From Streptomyces sp. SCUT-3 (GTDB lineage: Bacteria; Actinomycetota; Actinomycetes; Streptomycetales; Streptomycetaceae), in the NCBI RefSeq assembly GCF_014083985.1, contig NZ_CP046907.1, forward strand, positions 5,590,501 through 5,654,500: a stretch of DNA of 64,000 bases, read 5' to 3'. This document shows, in pieces, positions 50,259 to 57,555 of this stretch. The notes under the pieces were generated by a model. It was given only the letters and a program-made list of their open reading frames with translations. It had not been told where the DNA came from and searched no databases. How positions within the stretch are numbered: the first letter of the stretch is position 1; each line of letters starts with the position of its first letter. Made by a program: the position numbers and the translations under genes.

Positions 50259-50663
50259 ATGCCGGACCGGGACGAGGGCGGCACCGGCAAGCACCCCCGC
50301 CGGCGCGGCCAGGGGGAGCTGGAGTCGCAGGTGCTCGCCGCGCTGCGGCGGACACCGGGACCGGCCACGGCCGCTCAGGTCCGCGAACGGCTCGGCGGCG
50401 ACCTCGCCCACACCACCGTGGTGACCATCCTGACCCGCCTGCACACCAAGGGCGCGGTCGGCCGGGAACGGGCGGGCCGGTCGTTCCAGTGGACCGCCCG
50501 GGCGGACGAGGCAGGGCTCGCCGCGCTGCGCATGCGGAAGGTGCTGGAGGCCGAGGCGGACCGGGGCGCCGTCCTGGCCAGCTTCGTCACCGCCCTCTCC
50601 CCGGGGGACGAGCGGACCCTGCGCGACCTGCTGGCCCGGACGGCCGACGAAACGGAGGACTGA
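50259..50663 (+). CDS. BlaI/MecI-family transcriptional repressor
   Basis: The 134-aa protein has the BlaI winged helix GELESQVLAALRRTPGPATA, HTTVVTILTRLHTKGAVGRE and a C-terminal dimerisation segment (RGAVLASFVTALSPGDERTL). BlaI repressors are inactivated by proteolysis triggered by a membrane M56 sensor. The adjoining gene encodes such a peptidase 4 bp downstream. GAGGGAG lies about 5 nt before the ATG. No beta-lactamase gene is in the window, so the controlled genes are unknown. Confidence 0.9.
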   Translation: MPDRDEGGTGKHPRRRGQGELESQVLAALRRTPGPATAAQVRERLGGDLAHTTVVTILTRLHTKGAVGRERAGRSFQWTARADEAGLAALRMRKVLEAEADRGAVLASFVTALSPGDERTLRDLLARTADETED

Positions 50664-50667
50664 CCGC

Positions 50668-51633
50668 ATGGGGGTCTTCGTCTTCCTGCCGCTGGTGCTG
50701 CCGCTGACGGCCTGGCCGGTCGCGCGCCTGGCCGAGCAGCACCTGCACCCGCGCACCGCCACACGGCTGCTGTCGGCCGCCGCCGGAGTGCTCGCGCTGT
50801 GCAGCACGCTGTGCCTGGGGCTGCTGATGGTCGTCGGCACCGCACAACTGCCCGGCAACCCCCTGCCGGACGGCTGGTCGGACCCGGAGGTGCGCGAGGC
50901 GGTGCCGTACGACGAGGTCGCCGGCCGGGCCGCGATCCCCGCCCTGCTCGCGGTGCTCACCGCCTGCGTCCTGGCCGGGGCGCGCCACCGCCGGACGCGC
51001 CGCCGCGCCGCGCGGGCCCTGGCGGGACTGCCCGCCACGCCGGTGGTGGTGCTGCCGGACGGCGCGCCGTACGCGTACGCGCTGCCGGGCGGCGGGCGCG
51101 ACCGGATCGTGGTCACCACCGGGATGCTCGCCGCGCTGGAGGGGGGCGAGCGCCGGGCGCTGTTCGCTCACGAACGCGCCCACCTGGCCGCCGCCCACCA
51201 CCGGTTCCTGCTGGTCGTGCGGCTCGCGGCCCTGGCCAACCCGTTCCTGCGGCCCCTGCGGACCGCCGTGGTCTACACCGTCGAACGGTGGGCGGACGAG
51301 GAGGCGGCCGCCGCGGTCGGCAGCCGGCGCACCGTGGCGCGGGCCATCGGCAAGGCCGCGCTGGCCTCCCGGAGCGCGGCCGGGACGGGGCCCGCGGGCT
51401 TCGCCGGGCTCGCCTTCGCCGGGCTCGCCGGCTTCGCCTTCGCCGGGCCGGTGCCGCGCAGGATGGCGGCCCTGCTCGACCCGGCGCCCGCCGCGCGCAC
51501 CTGGCCGTCGGTCTTCACCACGGCGGGGCTGGCGGTCTGGGGGGCCGCGGCGGGCACCACCGTCTCGGCGCTGTCCTCCGCGAACTCCGCCGTCACCCTG
51601 TTCCTCGTCCTGAAGGCCGCGACCCCGCTCTGA
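50668..51633 (+). CDS. M56-family membrane zinc peptidase, BlaR1-like without sensor
   Basis: The 321-aa membrane protein has about four hydrophobic segments and the zinc motif HERAH (His168, Glu169, His172) in LFAHERAHLAAAHHRFLLV. A later VERWADEEAAAAVG supplies the third ligand. It resembles the peptidase part of BlaR1/MecR1 but has no C-terminal penicillin-binding sensor domain, as is usual for actinomycete homologues. It is likely to cleave or trigger cleavage of the BlaI repressor encoded 4 bp upstream. A short Ala/Gly/Phe-rich repeat (GLAFAGLAGFAFAG) occurs before the last helix. Confidence 0.9.
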   Translation: MGVFVFLPLVLPLTAWPVARLAEQHLHPRTATRLLSAAAGVLALCSTLCLGLLMVVGTAQLPGNPLPDGWSDPEVREAVPYDEVAGRAAIPALLAVLTACVLAGARHRRTRRRAARALAGLPATPVVVLPDGAPYAYALPGGGRDRIVVTTGMLAALEGGERRALFAHERAHLAAAHHRFLLVVRLAALANPFLRPLRTAVVYTVERWADEEAAAAVGSRRTVARAIGKAALASRSAAGTGPAGFAGLAFAGLAGFAFAGPVPRRMAALLDPAPAARTWPSVFTTAGLAVWGAAAGTTVSALSSANSAVTLFLVLKAATPL

Positions 51634-51714
51634 GCCCGCTCCGGCCCTGCCCGGGGCCCGCCCCCGGCAGGCCCCGGCCTCCGCCCGGCGGACTTCGTCC
51701 CAACCACCTCCGCC

Positions 51715-51978
51715 TCAGCGGCGGGCCTTGAACTGCTCCAGGAGAGTCACGCCCACGGCGGCCAGTGCGATCTGGATCAGCCACTCGATCCAGTCGACGC
51801 CCTTGGTGTTTGCCACGCCCAGTCCCGCCGCGACGGCGGTGCCCAGCAGGGCCGCGACGATACCGACGGCAATGGTCCACAGCACGCCGATGCGCTGACG
51901 GCCCGGCAGGACCAGGCGCCCCAGGACGCCGATGATCACACCGATCACGACGGCGCTGATGATTCCGGAGATCTCCAC
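51715..51978 (-). CDS. GlsB/YeaQ/YmgE-family membrane protein
   Basis: The 87-aa protein has three hydrophobic segments with the GlsB signature: SGIISAVVIGVIIGVLGRLV, IGVLWTIAVGIVAALLGTAV and WIEWLIQIALAAVGVTLLEQ. These are small stress-associated membrane proteins of unknown biochemical role. GGAAGGAAG lies upstream of the GTG at 51976-51978. It lies about 110 bp after the Spo0M gene on the same strand and is convergent with the M56 gene. Confidence 0.88.
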   Translation of the reverse strand: MEISGIISAVVIGVIIGVLGRLVLPGRQRIGVLWTIAVGIVAALLGTAVAAGLGVANTKGVDWIEWLIQIALAAVGVTLLEQFKARR

Positions 51979-52085
51979 GGTCTTCCTTCCGACGCTTCCC
52001 GTCCTGTGCCTGCCCGCCCCGTGCTCCGCCACGCACCCGGCCCCGTGCGGGGCCGGGCACGCGGCGGGGAGAGGGCGTGAGGGTC

Positions 52086-53102
52086 TCAGCCCTCGTCGCC
52101 GCCGTCCTCGTCGTCGCCCTCGAAGAAGTCGCCGACCTCGTCGACGATCTCGGCGGCGACCAGGCCGCCCGCCACGCCGACGGCCAGGCCCGCCGCGCCC
52201 GCGGCGATCGCGGTGCCCGCTCCGGGGCCGGAACCGTGGCCGTGGTGCCCGTGGTGTCCGTCGTGTCCGTGGTACCCGGCGTGGTGCCCGTCGTGGCCGT
52301 ACGCGCCGGGGGAGTACGCGCCGTGGGCGGGGCGGTGCTCGACGAGCCGGCGCACCCAGGAGCCGACCTCGGCGTCCCAGTCGCGCTGCGCGACGTCGTG
52401 GTGGGCGACGGTGAACCGCATCACCGAGTCGTGGCCCCCGGTGAAGAGGCCGCCGCGCTTGTCCGCCTCCAGTACGACCTCCAGCCCGGCGGGGCCGGCG
52501 AGGAAGGTCACCTCGATCTCGTTGACCGCGTGCGCATACTGCGGCGACGGGGTGAGCTCGATCTCCTGGTAGAAGGGCAGCTGCTGGCCGGTGCCGGGAA
52601 TGTGCCCGTACTCCAGGTCGGCGCACCTGAACCCGAAGCCGAGCCTGCCGAAGGCCTCGAGCACGGCCTCCTGGGCGGGCAGGGGGCGCACCGCGAGCGG
52701 GTCCAGGTCGCCCTTGTCCCGGGCGGCGGCCACCGCCAGTTCGGTGCGCACCCCGAGCACGATGCCGAGGTTCTGGCCGTACAGTTCGGTGACCGGGGTC
52801 TCCCAGGGCAGCGTCACGGAGAACGGGACGCTGCGCCGCTCGCCGGCGGGGAGGCGGAAGCCGCCGCCGACGGTGAACCGCCCGAAGGAGACCGTGCCCT
52901 CGGCCTCCCCGCCGTCGTGCTCGGCCTCGACCCGGGCGACCAGGTCGAGGGAGATCTGCTCGATCGTGAAGTCGGCGCCGCCGCCCTCGAGGTGGACCTG
53001 TCCGGTGAGGGCCCCGCCGGGCAGGACCGCGCCCGGGTCGAGGACCGTGTCGACGGTGGGCCCGCCCACGCCGAGCGAGCCGAGCAGCCGTTTGAACACC
53101 AT
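52086..53102 (-). CDS. Spo0M-like sporulation/stress protein with His-rich tail
   Basis: The 338-aa protein starts with the arrestin-like SpoOM fold (MVFKRLLGSLGVGGPTVDTV, VHLEGGGADFTIEQISLDLV, PFSVTLPWETPVTELYGQNL) over residues 1-250. A His/Gly/Tyr-rich tract (GHDGHHAGYHGHDGHHGHHG) follows, then an Ala/Gly hydrophobic segment and an acidic end. Spo0M affects sporulation control in Bacillus; its role in actinomycetes is less clear. The His tract could bind metal. ATG at 53102 follows AAGGAG by about 11 nt; a GTG four codons earlier is also possible. Confidence 0.87.
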   Translation of the reverse strand: MVFKRLLGSLGVGGPTVDTVLDPGAVLPGGALTGQVHLEGGGADFTIEQISLDLVARVEAEHDGGEAEGTVSFGRFTVGGGFRLPAGERRSVPFSVTLPWETPVTELYGQNLGIVLGVRTELAVAAARDKGDLDPLAVRPLPAQEAVLEAFGRLGFGFRCADLEYGHIPGTGQQLPFYQEIELTPSPQYAHAVNEIEVTFLAGPAGLEVVLEADKRGGLFTGGHDSVMRFTVAHHDVAQRDWDAEVGSWVRRLVEHRPAHGAYSPGAYGHDGHHAGYHGHDGHHGHHGHGSGPGAGTAIAAGAAGLAVGVAGGLVAAEIVDEVGDFFEGDDEDGGDEG

Positions 53103-53193
53103 CGTGGCGTTCACTCCTTCTGTGTGCGTGTGGTTCCGGGGCGGGGCCGGTGCGCTCCTCGGACGCAGAACGCACCGGCCCCTGGAAGCGGTG

Positions 53194-53415
53194 CTACTTG
53201 GCGGACGTGTCCAGCGCGGCCAGGGCCTGCGCCCAGCGCGCGTACTTCAGGTCGGCCAGGTCGGCGACCGTTTTGACGCCGAAGGCCTCCTCGAGGAGTG
53301 CCCCGCCCCGGTCGGAGACCCCCTTCAGCGCGGAGACGGGGGCGGCGAGTATCTCGGGCAGCGTCTTGTCCGCCCATGCCTTGTCCAGCACCTTGTCCAG
53401 GTCGATCGACGCCAT
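53194..53415 (-). CDS. Small conserved helical protein (HhH-like)
   Basis: The 73-aa protein reads ASIDLDKVLDKAWADKTLPE, then APVSALKGVSDRGGALLEEA and a helix ending FGVKTVADLADLKYARWAQAL. The middle resembles a single helix-hairpin-helix unit. I recall close relatives in streptomycetes without a known function. A palindrome with a -10-like element lies about 115 bp upstream (53529-53551). It is the first gene of a minus-strand group with Spo0M and GlsB. Confidence 0.75.
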   Translation of the reverse strand: MASIDLDKVLDKAWADKTLPEILAAPVSALKGVSDRGGALLEEAFGVKTVADLADLKYARWAQALAALDTSAK

Positions 53416-53787
53416 GACGGTCCTTCCGGGGACGAATGCGAAAGAGAGAGGTGCGGGCCGGGGCCCGGCCGGGCCGGACGACCGCGTCCCGCAGGACGGC
53501 AGGGGAGGCCCGCACCGCCCTCGCTTGTTTCTACAGACATGTAGAAGCATAGGGGTGGGGCCGGGCCCGCGGGCGCCGTACCCCCTCGCCCGGCGGGAAA
53601 CGTCCGAAAATCCACGCCCCGGAGTGGTAGGACCCGGGCCCCGCCCGGCGGGACGGCCCCCGCCCGGCGGGACGGCCCCCCGCCCGGCCGCACACCCGGA
53701 CGGGTGCCTGCCGGCCGCCGCGCGCATCCGGACGCGGGGGCCGGGGTAGGCGGCCGCCCACACGGAGGCAAGGGCGGAGGGCGGACG
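53416..53787. other. 372-bp divergent region, HhH-like gene / microprotein operon
   Basis: No gene is supported here. Near its left end lies the TTCTACA/TGTAGAA palindrome in an AT-richer island. The rest is GC-rich with repeated CCGCCCGGCGGGACGGCCCC segments (about 53640-53680). Confidence 0.5.
53529..53546. promoter_or_regulatory. TTCTACA/TGTAGAA palindrome, BlaI-like operator candidate
   Basis: Seven-base arms (53529-53535 and 53540-53546) are perfect inverted copies around GACA. On the minus strand a TATGCT -10-like element (53546-53551) would start transcription inside it, so binding would block the HhH-like/Spo0M group. TACA/TGTA half-sites resemble BlaI/MecI boxes. Confidence 0.55.
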
Positions 53788-53880
53788 ATGGCGGACCGGG
53801 GACTGGTGCTCCTGGCGGCCTGGGCGCAGCTGGCGCTGCTGCTGGCCGTCGGCGCCTACTTCGTGCTCAGGGGCCGGTGA
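53788..53880 (+). CDS. 30-aa single-helix membrane microprotein
   Basis: The 30-codon frame encodes a polar start (MADRG), one hydrophobic helix (LVLLAAWAQLALLLAVGAYF) and a positive end (VLRGR), the layout of a membrane microprotein. GGAGGGCGG lies 3 nt before the ATG, and the stop overlaps the next start by GTGA. These two features make it a real gene rather than chance. It probably acts with the lipoprotein and Nramp-like transporter encoded next. Confidence 0.7.
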   Translation: MADRGLVLLAAWAQLALLLAVGAYFVLRGR

Positions 53881-54335
53881 CGGTGCGGGGCCGCCGGGTG
53901 GCCGCGGTCGCGGCCCTGCTGGTCCTGGTGCCGGCCGCCGGCTGCGCGGGCCCGTCCCGCACGGGCGAGGACTACCGGAACAAGGCCGCCAGCACGGCCG
54001 GGGCGGCGGCCTCCGCCGTGAACACCGCCCTGATCGGCGTGCGCGCCGCAGGGGACGGCAGGGTCACCGGTCCCTACGTCTCCGTCCTGCTGGGCGACGC
54101 GGAGACGGACCTGCTCGCGGTGCAGCAGACCTTCGAGTCCCGGCAGCCGCCGGACGAGGCCTCCGACGCCGTCCGCGAACGGCTCGGGAAGGCCCTCGGA
54201 AAGGCGGCCGACGCGCTGGCGGCAGTGCGGATCGCGGCCCGCCGCGGTGAGGTCCGCGAGCTGCCGGAAACCGGCCGCGACCTGCCGGCGGCCGCCGAAC
54301 GGCTGGAGCGGCTGGAGAAGGAGATGTCCTCGTGA
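53877..54335 (+). CDS. Lipoprotein of the Nramp operon
   Basis: The 152-aa protein has a lipoprotein signal, TVRGRRVAAVAALLVLVPAA followed by GC (lipobox AAGC). The mature part is helical and Ala/Glu-rich (TEDYRNKAAS-like start, TDLLAVQQTFESRQPP, RERLGKALGKAADALAAVRI). It is probably an extracytoplasmic helical bundle anchored to the membrane. It overlaps the microprotein upstream and the transporter downstream by 4 bp each. The family is not recognised. Confidence 0.78.
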   Translation: MTVRGRRVAAVAALLVLVPAAGCAGPSRTGEDYRNKAASTAGAAASAVNTALIGVRAAGDGRVTGPYVSVLLGDAETDLLAVQQTFESRQPPDEASDAVRERLGKALGKAADALAAVRIAARRGEVRELPETGRDLPAAAERLERLEKEMSS

Positions 54336-55561
54336 AGCGGCTCCTGGCCGTGACGCTGGGCGTCCTGACCGCGATCGGCGGGTTCGTCGACATCGGCGAC
54401 CTGGTGGCGTCGTCCCTGGTCGGGGCCCGGTTCGGGTTCTCCCTGGTGTGGGTGCTGCTGCTGGGCGTGGTCGGGATCTGCGTGTACGCGGAGATGGCCG
54501 GCCGCGTCGCCGCGGTGGCCGGCCGCCCCACCTTCGACCTGGTGCGCGAGCGGCTCGGCCCCCGCGCGGCCCTGGTCAACCTGATCGGCTCGCTGCTGGT
54601 GACCGCCCTGACCCTCGCGGCCGAACTCGCCGGCGTGGCCCTGGCGATCGAGCTGATCAGCTCCGTCACCTACCTGCTGTGGCTGCCCGCGGTACTCCTC
54701 ATGGTGTGGCTGGTGATCTGGCGGACCCGGTTCGAGACGATGGAGCGCGTCTTCGGCCTGGCCGGCCTGGCGCTGGTCGTCTTCGTCGTCGCGGTCGTGG
54801 GGCTGGACCCGTCCTGGAGCGGCATGCTGGACCGCGCCCTCCACCCCGAGGTGCCCGGCGGGGAAGGGGTGCCGACGTACCTGTACTACGGCATCGCGCT
54901 GTTCGCCAGCGCCATGACCCCGTACGAGGTGTTCTTCTTCTCCTCCGGCGGCATCGAGGAACGCTGGGGCCGCAAGGACCTCGCCGTCGCGCGGGCGAAC
55001 GTCTTCGTCGGCTTCCCGCTCGGCGGACTGCTGTCCCTGGCCATCATGGCGGCGGCGGCCCTGCTGCTGCACCCCGCCGGGGTGGAGGTCGGGAACCTGT
55101 CGCAGGTGGTGCTGCCGGTGGCGGTCCCGCTGGGCAAGGCCGGGATCGCCCTGGCGATCCTGGGGATGTTCGCCGCGACCTTCGGCGCGGCGCTGGAGAC
55201 CGCGCTGTCCTGCGGCTACACGACGGCCCAGTACTTCGGCTGGAGGTGGGGCAAGGCGGTCGCGCCGCGCGCCGCCTCGCGGTTCCACGTCGTGGTCGCC
55301 ACGGCGCTGGTCGCCGGGACGATGCTGGTCCTCACCGGGATCGACCCGGTCAAGGTCACCGAGTACTCGCTGGTCTTCGCCGCCGTCGCCCTCCCCCTGA
55401 CCTACCTGCCGATCCTGGTCGTGGCCAACGACCCGGAGTACATGGGCCGGGCGGTCAACGGCCGCCTGGCCAACACCATGGGCGTCCTGTACCTGGCCGT
55501 CGTGCTGGTCGCCGCCACCGCCGCCGTCCCGTTGATGATCGCGACGAAAGCAGGGCAGTGA
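54332..55561 (+). CDS. Nramp-related divalent metal transporter
   Basis: The 409-aa protein has about 11 transmembrane helices and the Nramp fold order. Helix 1 reads LTAIGGFVDIGDLVASSLVG, where canonical Nramp has D-P-G-N. Helix 6 reads FASAMTPYEVFFFSSGG where M-P-H is usual. Both metal-binding motifs are therefore altered, and the ion may differ from Mn/Fe. It begins with GTGA overlapping the lipoprotein gene, and its TGA overlaps the ATG of the first PRC-like gene by one base. Coupling to PRC-barrel-like and lipoprotein genes suggests an envelope transport unit. Confidence 0.83.
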   Translation: MKRLLAVTLGVLTAIGGFVDIGDLVASSLVGARFGFSLVWVLLLGVVGICVYAEMAGRVAAVAGRPTFDLVRERLGPRAALVNLIGSLLVTALTLAAELAGVALAIELISSVTYLLWLPAVLLMVWLVIWRTRFETMERVFGLAGLALVVFVVAVVGLDPSWSGMLDRALHPEVPGGEGVPTYLYYGIALFASAMTPYEVFFFSSGGIEERWGRKDLAVARANVFVGFPLGGLLSLAIMAAAALLLHPAGVEVGNLSQVVLPVAVPLGKAGIALAILGMFAATFGAALETALSCGYTTAQYFGWRWGKAVAPRAASRFHVVVATALVAGTMLVLTGIDPVKVTEYSLVFAAVALPLTYLPILVVANDPEYMGRAVNGRLANTMGVLYLAVVLVAATAAVPLMIATKAGQ

Positions 55562-56001
55562 TGAACCCTCAGGAGGACACCGGCGCCCGGGACGGCGGCG
55601 CGTCGAACCGCCGTCCCGGCCGCGCCTACAGCGCCCACTTCCACCTGCTGGACCGGCAGGTGGTGGACCGGGAGGGGAGGCCGGTGTGCAAGGTCGACGA
55701 CCTGGAACTGGCCCACGACGAGCACGGACGGCCGTACGTGACCGCCCTGCTGGCCGGCCCGGCGGCCCTCGCCCCGCGGCTGGGCGGGCTGTCGGCCCGG
55801 TGGCTGGCGGCGGTCCAGCGCCGCATGAGCGTCGGCGGCGGGGGAGGGCCCGCCCGCATCGACTTCGGGCGGGTCACCGGGATCGGCCCGGTCCTCACCG
55901 TGGACCTCCCCGAGGGTGCCGCGGGCGTCCACGCGCTGGAGGACTGGATGCGGGACGAGATCGTCGCGCGCCTGCCGGGGGCCGGCCGTGCGTCTGGCTG
56001 A
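55561..56001 (+). CDS. PRC-barrel-like protein A
   Basis: The 146-aa protein shows a PRC-like beta region: HFHLLDRQVVDREGRPVCKV, DDLELAHDEHGRPYVTALLA and IDFGRVTGIGPVLTVDLPEG, with a C-terminal helix. PRC-barrel domains occur in RimM and photosynthetic reaction centre H subunits and mediate assembly or metal/pH responses. The ATG shares one base with the transporter stop, and the next gene starts 14 bp before its end. Family assignment is moderate. Confidence 0.7.
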   Translation: MNPQEDTGARDGGASNRRPGRAYSAHFHLLDRQVVDREGRPVCKVDDLELAHDEHGRPYVTALLAGPAALAPRLGGLSARWLAAVQRRMSVGGGGGPARIDFGRVTGIGPVLTVDLPEGAAGVHALEDWMRDEIVARLPGAGRASG

Positions 56002-56365
56002 CCTGATCGGCGCCCGCGTCGTGGATCCGGCCGGGCGCGAGGTCGGGCACGTCAGCGACGTCCGCCTGGTCGAGGAGCGCGTCCCGGGGGAGGACGCGGC
56101 CACGCGCCTGCGGGTCGACGGCCTGGTGGTGGCCGTCCGCCGCCGCAGCCGCCTCCTCGCCTACGACCACCGGCCCGTCCGGGCCCCGCTGCCCCTGGCG
56201 TTCCTGGCCCGCCGCGCCGCCGCCCGCGCCCGGTGGGCGCCCTGGCACACCGTGGCCGGGCACCTGCCGCCCGCAGCCGTGGGGGAGCGGGGCACCGTCC
56301 GCCTGGACCGGGCCGCCGCGGACCTGCCGCTGCTCGGTGACGTCCACGAGCGGTGGACCCGCTGA
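55988..56365 (+). CDS. PRC-barrel-like protein B
   Basis: The 125-aa protein starts RLADLIGARVVDPAGREVGH followed by VSDVRLVEERVPG, the typical PRC-barrel opening, then VDGLVVAVRRRSRLLAYDHR and a C-terminal strand region ending LPLLGDVHERWTR. The GTG start overlaps the first PRC-like gene by 14 bp. It is the last gene of the microprotein-lipoprotein-Nramp-PRC operon. Confidence 0.72.
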   Translation: MRLADLIGARVVDPAGREVGHVSDVRLVEERVPGEDAATRLRVDGLVVAVRRRSRLLAYDHRPVRAPLPLAFLARRAAARARWAPWHTVAGHLPPAAVGERGTVRLDRAAADLPLLGDVHERWTR

Positions 56366-56410
56366 ACCGGGGCAGGCGCATCGACGGGGCGGCCGCCGGA
56401 ACCGGCGCCC

Positions 56411-56460
56411 CGGGCAGCAGGCAGGGACAGCGCAAGGGACAGTGCAGCAGGCAGGGACAG
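56411..56460 (+). repeat. Two-copy 17-bp direct repeat
   Basis: GCAGCAGGCAGGGACAG occurs twice in the spacer between the PRC-like and dehydrogenase genes. It is a small local duplication just upstream of the dehydrogenase ribosome binding site. Confidence 0.5.
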
Positions 56461-56477
56461 TGAGGAGGCGGAGGACC

Positions 56478-57536
56478 GTGCGAGCAGTGACCGTCCGCCC
56501 GGCGCACTCCGGGTCGCTGGAGGTGCGCGACGTGCCCGACCCGGTCCCGTCCGCCCGCGAGATGCTGGTGGACGGGCTCGCGGTCGGGGTCTGCGGAACC
56601 GACAAGGAGATCGTCGCGGGCCGCTACGGCTGGGCCCCGCCCGGCAGCGGGCGCATGGTCCTGGGCCACGAGTCGCTGGGCAGGGTGCGCCGCGCGCCGG
56701 CCGGCAGCGGGTTCGCGGCCGGGGACCTGGTGGCGGGGGTGGTGCGCCGACCGGACCCCGTGCCGTGCGGGGCCTGCGCCCGCGGGGAGTTCGACATGTG
56801 CCGCAACGGCCGCTACACCGAGCGCGGCATCAAGGAGCTCGACGGGTACGGCGCCCGCTCCTGGACGGTGGAGACGGACTGCGCGGTCCGGCTCGACCCC
56901 GCCCTGCGGAGCGCCGGCGTGCTGACGGAGCCCACGTCCGTGGTGGCCAAGGCGTGGGAGCAGATCGAGAGGGTCGGGAGCCGGGCCTGGTTCGAACCGC
57001 GGAGGGCACTGGTGACCGGCGCCGGCCCCGTCGGCCTCCTGGCGGCCCTGCTGGGCACGCAGCGCGGGCTGGAGGTCCACGTCCTCGACCGGGTCACCGG
57101 GGGGCCGAAGCCCGGCCTGGTCGCCGGCCTCGGCGCCACCTACCACACCGAGGACATCGACCGGGTCACCTCCTCGGTCCGCCCGGACGTCGTCGTCGAG
57201 GCCACCGGAGCGGGCAGCCTGGTGTTCGGGGCCGTGGCCGGGACCGCCCCCTACGGCATCGTCTGCCTCACCGGCGTCTCGCCCGCGGGCCGCCGGATGT
57301 CCGTCGACGCCGGGCTCGTCAACCGGGAACTGGTGCTGGAGAACGACGCGGTCGTCGGCTCGGTCAACGCCAACCTGCGGCACTACCGCCTGGCCGCCGA
57401 AGCCCTGGCCGCGGCCGACCCGCAGTGGCTGGAACGGATGATCACCCGGCGGGTGCCGCTGGAGCGGGCCGCCGAGGCGTTCACCGCGCAGCCCGACGAC
57501 GTCAAGGTCGTCATCACCCTCGACGACCCCCGCTGA
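56478..57536 (+). CDS. Glucose 1-dehydrogenase, zinc MDR type
   Basis: The 352-aa protein is a medium-chain dehydrogenase of the glucose dehydrogenase type. It has VGVCGTDKEIVAGRYGWAPP (catalytic zinc region), VLGHESLGRV, the structural zinc cysteines CGACARGEFDMC, and the Rossmann motif VTGAGPVGLLAALL. FEPRRALVTG precedes the NAD(P)-binding domain as in thermoacidophile GDHs. It oxidises glucose to gluconolactone. GAGGAGGCGGAGGACC gives a strong ribosome binding site before the GTG. It lies 19 bp before the GH15 gene, so product and substrate may connect. Confidence 0.88.
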   Translation: MRAVTVRPAHSGSLEVRDVPDPVPSAREMLVDGLAVGVCGTDKEIVAGRYGWAPPGSGRMVLGHESLGRVRRAPAGSGFAAGDLVAGVVRRPDPVPCGACARGEFDMCRNGRYTERGIKELDGYGARSWTVETDCAVRLDPALRSAGVLTEPTSVVAKAWEQIERVGSRAWFEPRRALVTGAGPVGLLAALLGTQRGLEVHVLDRVTGGPKPGLVAGLGATYHTEDIDRVTSSVRPDVVVEATGAGSLVFGAVAGTAPYGIVCLTGVSPAGRRMSVDAGLVNRELVLENDAVVGSVNANLRHYRLAAEALAAADPQWLERMITRRVPLERAAEAFTAQPDDVKVVITLDDPR

Positions 57537-57555
57537 CCGGCCGAGGAGCGCGCCC

